From NCBI GenBank assembly GCA_009733575.1, contig ML769512.1, positions 62,001 to 126,000 on the forward strand: a stretch of DNA of 64,000 nucleotides. Direction: 5' to 3'. The position numbers and the translations under genes are program-made. This document shows, piece after piece, positions 57,271-64,000 of this stretch. A model generated the notes under the pieces. It did not search any database, had not been told where the DNA came from, and saw only the letters and a program-made list of their open reading frames with translations. Numbering within the stretch: position 1 is the stretch's first letter; the number at the start of each line of letters is the position of its first letter. Source of the stretch: Gymnopus androsaceus JB14. Its lineage: Eukaryota > Basidiomycota > Agaricomycetes > Agaricales > Omphalotaceae.

Positions 57271-58184
57271 CTGAAGGAATTGTTTCTTTCTCCAAGGGAT
57301 TGTTTACAATTGTGGTATTGATAATATGAGCAGCTTGGAAAGTGAAGTTGTTGATTTCAAACTGCGAAGCATGTGCAAACTGTGAACTGAGATTATAAAA
57401 CAATTCAGCATTACTACTTTCTTTAACAATGTATTCCCCTCACGTTGGGCCTGCAAGAATTGTATACTCTCCTGCTGGCATGTGTTCTTGTTCTTGTTTT
57501 GGACTGTAATAGCATTGTAACCAACAGTAGTAGTGCAACTGAAGATAAATCTCACATATTCTCAGACATTTGAAGGCCGTGGTCAAGTTGCAATGCTGAG
57601 AGACCTGGTGTGGCTTCCATCATGGGAAAGGAAGATAAACGCGGATGGATAAAGATAGGGAAAGGATCATGGTTAGATTAGCGAAGGGGTAGATTGGCTG
57701 TGACATGACATACCGGTAAAACAATGAGAGAGAGCAAGAATGACAGTAGGGAGTGGAGGGGAAGGCAGACGGAAAATGATAGGAAAGATGAAAAGTTATC
57801 AGCATTTTAACCAATCCGCTCTTCTATTGTTGTGACAGATCTCTGGAACAATCATATGATTGACGAGCTGTCATAGCTAGATAGATTGATAGGTCTTAGC
57901 TGTGGACCAAATCACACTGCCAAGAATTATGCTTCGGTCAGACCGAAGTATTGTGTGAAATAAGTATATTGTTTCAATCCATAAGGGAAATACCGAAATC
58001 AAACATTTCTTAGGGCTTAAGAAATAGATAAATTCTGACAATTTGAAGTTAGATTTTCCGCAAATCCCCGAAATGACATTTTTTGGACAGGCCTTCAAAG
58101 GTCCGAAGTTAATAGCAATGTTATTAACATGGTCCCAACCAATTAGCCCGACCCTATTCTGGCGCGCCTAGCGCCTGCTAGTGA
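57271..58184. other. 5' region of the TPR-NLR gene and unassigned sequence
   Basis: It may hold one or two short 5' exons (see the NLR entry). TTATGCTTCGGTCAGACCGAAG at about 57928 is a short hairpin whose first half recurs at 25427. Confidence 0.4.
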
Positions 58185-58368
58185 ACCCCATGTTTTCCAG
58201 AAGACCCCGAGTCCGCTACAGAAAAATACTGGGAGTCCGTCGATTCCGATGAGCTTTAGGAGCCTCTGTTGAAGCTAGCAGACTTTATGAAGCGCGTGGA
58301 AATGAACAAGTCGTCGTGCTCGACAGAGGATGCGAAGAGGTATGATGATTGGATGACTCAGGAGAGCG
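58185..58368 (+). pseudogene. third VPS4 copy, C-terminal exon fragment
   Basis: The frame reads TPCFPEDPESATEKYWESVD, a stop in place of LLE, then EPLLKLADFMKRVEMNKSSC, TEDAKRYDDWMTQESG, ending exactly at the GTGAGT donor that the parental exon 6 uses. Only the last 60 codons of that exon remain. Element G lies 12 bp into what would be the intron. It is 11 kb from the parent. Confidence 0.85.
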
Positions 58369-58380
58369 GTGAGTGTTTCT

Positions 58381-58559
58381 CATCAGCAAATCCTGTATTT
58401 TCGCTGGAGAAAACCCATTCATTTGGGACATCTCTGGAGCAAGGTACCCTATTCCAGAGACCTCTGGAGATCTCTGGAGAAAATCGACAGTTTTTTTGAC
58501 AGCTGTCAAGCTCCAGAGATCTCTGGAGACCTCCAGCAAAAATACAGGTTTTGCTGATG
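58381..58559. mobile_element. fold-back element G (CATCAGC family), 179 bp
   Basis: It begins CATCAGCAAATCCTGTATTT and ends with the complement of CATCAGCAAAACCTGTATTT, flanked by CT on both sides. It is nearly identical to element C in reverse orientation, including the CTCCAGAGATCTCTGGAG palindromes. Confidence 0.88.
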
Positions 58560-60600
58560 CTTTCTACTGGGCTTCTGCAGTTAGTCGATTCAACAGTCCC
58601 AAATAATTACCTTCCAGATTTTCACTAGCTGTCCACCAGGCACCTCTTTTTGCACTTTATGATTGCCTGAATTCTCAGTAACGATGTCGTAATAACGCTT
58701 CTATGCGATGTTTTTCGAACAATTGTGGTGGAAATATGAATGACCTCCTCCGAGTCGACAGCGATACTTCTGCAAATGGCCTCTCTTTCGCTGTCAGGGC
58801 TGCAATCATGTGTAGATCAATATCCACTGTGATTTCGCGTCTTTGCTCGCACCTGATTCGCACACTATCTACAGCTTTGCTCTCAACAGCTTTCTTTATC
58901 AACGGCAAGAACGTCCCGATCGAAAGCAGTGTGCGCTCCACGTTTTCGCTCCTTCAAAATTTAAAGCTCTGGATTCAAAAAAAATCTCATCTTCTGCCCA
59001 TCCTTTCTATCTTCGCTCAAATGGCCGACAATGGTGGCTTAGACTTTGCTACTCTTTGCTGCGGTTGCTGCTGTTCGTAAATTGTTTTTTTTTCATCTTG
59101 GAAAAGGATGTTAACGGACTATTTGCCTAGGCACAATATTATTTTCTGCGCTATCGAGCTGGTGTGATACAGGTGCGTGGAGTAGAATCCTCACCCATGA
59201 TTCTTGTCCAATACCAATACCACCTCCTGTGTAGTGGCTCCGACCTCCTGCTGTAGTTGCTGCCGTCCCAGCTCCATATCGAGTACATTTGACGAGCAGG
59301 TGCGGAAGGACATGGAGAAATCCAAGACTGAAGATACAGCCAAAATGCAGAAACAGATGGAAGTGACACCGAATATGACTATCCCTACTATAGTTGAACC
59401 AAAGGAAGAGCCACCCATAGGTTGAATTTCTTAGCTTCCGGTAAGCCCTTTTCATATCGATTAGATTTGGCCTGGCCTAAAGAATCTTCCACCAAGCCTA
59501 AGGCTTCACTAAATTTCTTTACTTCCACTTTGCATACGTATACGTTATTTCTTATAATCAGACTCTGTGCGACAACGGATACGTCCTATCTCGTATACTT
59601 TCAGATTTAGCTGAACATTTCAACATATCTTTGAAATTAGCCCAATTCAGACTATACCTTCCCTATGCTTTTGAAGTTCTTGCTTTGTCATGCGTGCTAT
59701 TAGCGGACTTTTCGAATGGCAATGCGACTGACTTTGAAAAGGTGTTTGTGAGTAGAAATCCCACTCTCCTTCGCTAAGTCCAGGTTTACCTCCATTACCC
59801 TTACTTCGTACGACTGGCACATCTGTCCAAAAAAGCGGGACGGAGATGAAGCGATGGAACTCGACCATTTCCAGATTTTCCACTACTTCGACCATCACTA
59901 ACGGCGTCGATGCACATGGACATCCAGTCGTCTCCCCGCCTCCCATTGTCATCCCAGCAGTCGTGATCTATGCCGGAGTTTGATCCTTACTATGATAATG
60001 GCGATATTGGTGGACCTCGACTTGTGTCTGCCGGTTAACTGATATATTGGAAGATTTGCAAAGCCATGTACTCAATGATCTACATCAGGCGATTGCGAAG
60101 CAGTCCCCTACACCCTCTCTCCAAGTGCTGCATCTCTGACATACCAGAACTAGGAAGATATACTTCTCCGCAAGTGCTGTCCTTCTCCGAGTCGGCTTTC
60201 TCTCAGGATGAGAAAGAGCAAGCTGTGAATCAGACCAGATCGATACCTCTACCATCTGTGCTAAAGAGCAAGAGCCAGGTGAACCACGTTCCAAGCGCCC
60301 CTTTCTCTAGCGGCGGGCTGAACGACGCCTCACTCTACCCCGCAGCCTACCGATTCAATGATGGATGTTGGTAACATCTCCTCTTCAAGCCTAATGTAAC
60401 CGTGGAGAGAGCTGCGAAGGTTAGTGTAAGAATGCCTTCGTGTGTCCTCTTAAACCTAGCGAGGCACGTCCGAATGGTACTTAGACCCTATGGTGTCTTT
60501 CCCCCTTCGATCAACATAGCGGCATTCGCGTGCCATTTCGATCAGCCGGTGATTGTTTTAAATAAGCAACCCTTTCGACGAATTCGACTTAACACTCCTC
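58560..60600. other. no gene supported; scattered coding-like segments
   Basis: Plus-strand stretches such as QVRKDMEKSKTEDTAKMQKQ (about 59299), FDPYYDNGDIGGPRLVSAG (about 59978) and PELGRYTSPQVLSFSESAFS (about 60145) look like fragments of a decayed or multi-intron gene on the plus strand, ahead of the caspase-like gene. I could not join them into a frame and recognise no domain. Confidence 0.3.
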
Positions 60601-61299
60601 ATGTCGCAGCCATTTGTCTACACCAGAATATTCCTAGGATCCTCAGGCTCCAGAGATGAATGGATGTTAACAGATGCCGCGAAAATTCTCTGGGCGGTCG
60701 ACAACTGCCTAGACAATAACATCAAGTTCCATACACATCGTCTCATAACCCCCTCCGAGTGCAAGCGGGGGATAATCCTAGGTTCCAACCCAAAATCACC
60801 GCGTCTTCGTGTTCCTCTTCCGCATCCCCAAATTACCAATTACATCTCCCAGTCGTCTCAGCTGAAGGAGGATTTCCTCAGGGATATTGGTGATTGTGCC
60901 AAAGATATCCGAGTCAGAGAGAACAACAACGATACGTTGTTCATTGCTTTCTGTTCTCATGGTCGGGAAAGGGACGGGGCAGTCTTTATCGGGCCTGGGA
61001 TGGGGATGGAGCACAACACGGGCATGGATACTGAGACCATCCAAGACTCTGAAGTGTCATGGATTACAGTGGAAGACATGGAAACTGCATTGAAGGATGT
61101 TCCAGAGTCTACGAGGATCATCATTTGGCTCGGATTCTCCCAATCCGGGTTTTGGTCGAAGAGCAAACGATGGATGGCAATGAATGAACCTGAATCTCGC
61201 CTTGAAGAATCTCAATCAACCACACACCAGGGACTTCCGCAATTCTCACATGCAGCGCTCAGCCGTCTTGAGCTGATCCCTGCTGATGACTGCAACTAG
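60601..61299 (+). CDS. caspase-like protein without catalytic cysteine
   Basis: A single 232-codon frame. FVYTRIFLGSSGSRDEWMLT and WAVDNCLDNN begin it, and DTLFIAFCSHGRERDG contains the His-Gly of the caspase/legumain fold (His120). The place of the nucleophile, normally AC-x-SG or similar after a hydrophobic strand, reads IIIWLGFSQSGFW, so Ser180 stands where Cys is expected. WMAMNEPESRLEES and PQFSHAALSRL follow. Fungal proteins of this type are metacaspase/C13-like peptidases of uncertain role. This one is probably non-proteolytic, or a regulatory pseudo-peptidase. The frame is clean, which argues for some constraint, but upstream exons may be missing. The assignment rests on the SHG and SG motifs and the agaric-like N-terminus. 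Confidence 0.6.
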   Translation: MSQPFVYTRIFLGSSGSRDEWMLTDAAKILWAVDNCLDNNIKFHTHRLITPSECKRGIILGSNPKSPRLRVPLPHPQITNYISQSSQLKEDFLRDIGDCAKDIRVRENNNDTLFIAFCSHGRERDGAVFIGPGMGMEHNTGMDTETIQDSEVSWITVEDMETALKDVPESTRIIIWLGFSQSGFWSKSKRWMAMNEPESRLEESQSTTHQGLPQFSHAALSRLELIPADDCN

Positions 61300-62091
61300 T
61301 GCAGTACAAGTGCTTTAGTTATACGGTAACGGAAATCATATCTTCCCCTCGAGTCCCCCTCAGGCTCCTTACGCTCTCCAAGCCCCTTACTCCTTTCTTA
61401 CCCAGCACTACCTCCGGCCCAGCCCCTGCACTGTACTGGTCCTCCGCACTAATATATAAGAATGTGGGAGGTACTGGCGAGGTGTTGCATTGTGCCCAGG
61501 CAGAATTTCAAAGTTATTTAGTTCGGGGCTCCCGGGTTATAACCTATAGTAATGGTCATGGACCGATGTCTGAATCTGATTCCAATAGAACCTTAGAAAA
61601 CATGGCCATAGGCTCTCATAAGTAATTAATGGAAGGACGCATGGCTAGCGTCTAGAGCAATAGGGAAAGGTAGTCGACAGGAAGTCATCGACGAGGTTTA
61701 AACTGGCTGGGGCCTCGCCCCGCATGGGTGAGCAAAACACTATATTAATACGCGCAGAGAGCCAAGACCGGAGCATCAGACTGACGCTCGTAAACGAATC
61801 GAGTCCAGGGATGGGAGGGTGACGAGAGCAATATCGTTTATGCAGACAAGCAGTTTTCGGAAATGAGAATGAGAATGATAAGCGCCTACTGGCGTGAGCA
61901 ATCAACGGCGCTTGTCCAGCACCTAATGAGCTGCACAGTTGCTTACCAAGCCTCTGCTACCTCCGTGACAATTTGTGACTTGGTGACTGTTTCTTTCTCG
62001 TCGTTTCGTCGTTCCCGCAAGGTCTGCCATTTTTTCTTGCTCGAAATCTTCTAATACTTACTCTCAATTTTCAGACCAGGGATTCATCAAG
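61300..62091. other. intergenic; eL19 promoter side
   Basis: No gene is seen. Pyrimidine-rich sequence just before 62090 (TTTCTTTCTCGTCGTTTCG at about 61989) is typical of ribosomal protein promoters and leaders in fungi. Confidence 0.45.
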
Positions 62092-62855
62092 ATGGGTACG
62101 TTTTGACGATCGTTCGAAGCACAAAATCTTCTAATCAGTCTACAGTCAACCTCCGCTCACAAAAACGCCTCGCCGCCTCAGTTGCCGGCGTAGGCAAGCG
62201 TAAAATCTGGCTCGACCCCGCTGAGCAGGCCGAGATCGGGAACGCCAACTCCCGCACGCATGTTAAAAAGCTCATCAAGGATGGCCGTGTCATTATCAAA
62301 CCGACCACTGTGCACTCTCGGGCCCGTACTCGTGACCTTTTGGCTGCAAAGCGCAAAGGAAGACATACCGGTACTGGTAAGAGAAAGGGTACGTCGGAGG
62401 CTAGGATGCCGACCAAGGTGCTTTGGATGAGAAGACAGAGAGTGCTGAGGAGGCTGTTGAGGAAGTACAGAGAGGCAGGCAAGATTGATAAGCACCTGTG
62501 CGTTCTTTTTCGAAGCTTGGTTTTTTTTTCCTGCGAGCTGAGATGTCTGATATCTTTGCAGTTATCACTCGTTGTACCAAAAGTCGAAGGGTAACGTTTT
62601 CAAAAACAAGCGTGTCCTTATGGAGTACATTCACAAGGCTAAGGCCGAGAAGACCCGTACCAAGGTCCTCACCGACCAAATGGAGGCTCGTCGTGTCAAG
62701 AACAAGGTTCGTTTCGTCTCTGCCTAGATCTATTTTTCTTTATGTATCTGACCGTACCATCTCTTTAGGCTGCCCGTGAACGTCGTGCTACCCGTGTCCT
62801 CGAGAAACGACAAGCCATTCTCGCTATCGAGCACGATGCCCCAGTCCAGGAGTAA
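62092..62855 (+). CDS. RPL19: 60S ribosomal protein eL19
   Basis: Exons 62092-62095, 62146-62497, 62562-62706 and 62769-62855 join in frame to 195 residues. The first exon is only four bases (ATGG), so the second codon spans intron 1 and the protein starts [20 protein letters not shown]. Later landmarks are [58 protein letters not shown] and the basic C-terminus [20 protein letters not shown]. eL19 is a large-subunit protein that contacts the small subunit in an inter-subunit bridge. Introns of 50, 64 and 62 bp are GT-AG. A very short first exon next to the promoter is common in fungal ribosomal protein genes. It is intact. Confidence 0.97.
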
Positions 62856-63229
62856 ACTAAACGACGTCTTGTGCTTTTTTTTACCTACTACCTACGCTGG
62901 GAATGGGAATGGAATTGCTTTTAACCTCGACCTCCTCTCCTTGTTCTCGTTCTTCGTATGTTTGGCATGCCTGCCTGCCCCCAGCTTGCTTTCGCTTCCA
63001 ATGTGTATAACAACATACTTACAGTAATCATCTACGTACAGCATGCATGTATGGTATGGCCCTTTCTATCTCTTTCTGACAATTCACCGTTCCCATATGC
63101 CTTATGATTTCGATGTGTGTCTGTGTGGTTTCTGACTGTTGAGTTTTACTCTCGAGCTCACCTGGTGGCATTCAATATTCGATCTGTACTTGTGCAGACT
63201 GACCCTAAGCTGACTCTAATCTCAACTGA

Positions 63230-63850
63230 CAGCGATTCTCTTCTCATGCTGCAGCGGGGAATCAATCTTATAGTAGTCGTGCTGTGCTACGGAGGTGAGT
63301 ATTCAGTTTTATCTACGAGTCGTTGGTGCCTTTTTATGCAGAGTTCCGGTGTAGATTGAGCATCGGCGTAACGGCTTTCGATCTTCTTGCAAGTACATAC
63401 TCAATTGTGCCTCAACTGATTCTTAGGGCGCAGCAAGGAATCGATCCTACTTAATCGTGTTGTAGGTGAGTTTTCTGTTTTTACCGAGTCATTGGCCTAT
63501 TCTGAGGCTTTTTCGTTTTGTGCAGCTTGAGTGATTACAGTGCAGCTTGAGTATATATCACTGCAGACTCCAATCAGATTCTATTCGTCGATTCTCAGGC
63601 TGCAAACAAAGAATTCATTCTAATCGTGTTGCAGGGGCGAATGTTCTGTTTTTATCAACCCATTCTCGGTGTACATAGAATTCGGCGCACTGGTATCGCC
63701 TGGTGGCGTTGACTGAGGACTCCAATCCGATTCTCAGGCCGCAGCAACATATCGTGGATCGATTCTATAATAATCGTGTAGTAGGTGAGCATCTCGTTGT
63801 AGTATTTTTCTTTCCCCTCCGAGTCTCACAATATTAAAGCCTTATCTCAC
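63230..63850 (+). repeat. degenerate tandem array with splice-site-like borders
   Basis: Four units start near 63240, 63420, 63592 and 63733, with spacing of about 180, 172 and 141 bp. Each has a GATTCTCAGGCCGCAGCAA-like start and an AATCGATTCTA core. TAATCGTGTTGTAGGTGAG or a variant follows (CGTGCTGTGCTACGGAGGTGAG, CGTGTTGCAGGGGCGA, CGTGTAGTAGGTGAG). The segment between TTCTCAG and GTAG|GTGAG is 35-50 nt and looks like a repeated short exon with acceptor and donor. No open frame spans the units. It lies 0.4 kb after eL19. Confidence 0.55.
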
Positions 63851-64000
63851 CTCGAGTCCTAAACTCAGGCTCGAGCTCATTTCCTTCGGTATCGGAGAAT
63901 GAAGTAAGTAATCCTATTTTCTAGGTTTTATTACTTAGGCTTCAAGGATATGTCGCGTCACTGCACTGACGGATTTGCGTTTTCGTTTTTCACTTACGAG
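63851..64000. other. window edge; nothing seen
   Basis: GACTCGGAGG/CCTCGAGTC-type words continue to the edge. No feature is supported. Confidence 0.3.

Noticed and set aside
63100..63850. C/D or H/ACA small nucleolar RNA cluster after eL19
   Set aside because: CTGA words are present but no paired C and D boxes or ACA tails recur in register with the units.

Overview
The window looks like a transposon-rich chromosomal segment from a basidiomycete fungus, most likely an Agaricomycete. The evidence is compact genes broken by roughly 45-80 bp GT-AG introns, two fungal NLR (STAND) genes of the kind expanded in mushrooms, an agaric-type TKL kinase relic, an F-box/LRR-like relic, and hAT, copia and gypsy debris. 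Only about six loci look like intact or nearly intact host genes. The rest is mobile DNA in several stages of decay.

Layout, left to right. 1-9.1 kb: a hAT transposase relic, then a copia element on the minus strand, broken by two insertions and carrying a mutated reverse transcriptase active site. One insertion holds telomere-like CCCTAA tracts and a hairpin. 9.5-13.6 kb: a NACHT-ankyrin NLR with four exons, interrupted by an in-frame TAG while the ankyrin frame continues for another 323 codons. 14.6-15.6 kb: a TKL kinase relic. 16.7-18.1 kb: three fold-back elements, one nested in another. 20.8-21.3 kb: an intact small secreted protein gene. 23-24.6 kb: a frameshifted F-box/LRR-like gene. 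26.1-37.6 kb: a secreted kinase-like relic, possible KDZ and Plavaka-like transposase remnants, and pieces of a gypsy-type element. 40.5-42.1 kb: a gag-only LTR element with paired 214 bp LTRs. 43.8-48.8 kb: a small J-domain protein, an intact Vps4 AAA ATPase, and a decayed tandem copy of Vps4. 49.9-53.7 kb: more MITEs and fold-back elements, including a 1.8 kb one with another element inside it. 54.1-57.3 kb: an NB-ARC-TPR NLR. 58.2 kb: a third Vps4 fragment next to a fold-back element. 60.6-61.3 kb: a caspase-like protein without the usual catalytic cysteine. 62.1-62.9 kb: the ribosomal protein eL19 gene, followed by a degenerate tandem array with splice-site-like borders.

The most unusual feature is a family of fold-back elements with the terminus CATCAGCAAAA. 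Seven members lie in this window. They share only about 11-18 bp at their ends; their interiors differ in sequence and are themselves largely palindromic. In six of the six members where both edges are clear, the flanking dinucleotide is duplicated exactly (AA, TA, TT, CT, AG, CT). One member sits inside the terminal repeat of another, which shows the pre-insertion site directly. I do not recognise this family.

Of the functional genes, Vps4 (ESCRT-III disassembly), the J-protein and eL19 are housekeeping. The two NLRs, the secreted protein and the caspase-like protein fit innate recognition or interaction roles. Both NLRs carry highly similar internal repeats in higher-order units, a pattern known from fungal incompatibility NLRs. 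Exon coordinates below come from reading splice sites and frames by eye.
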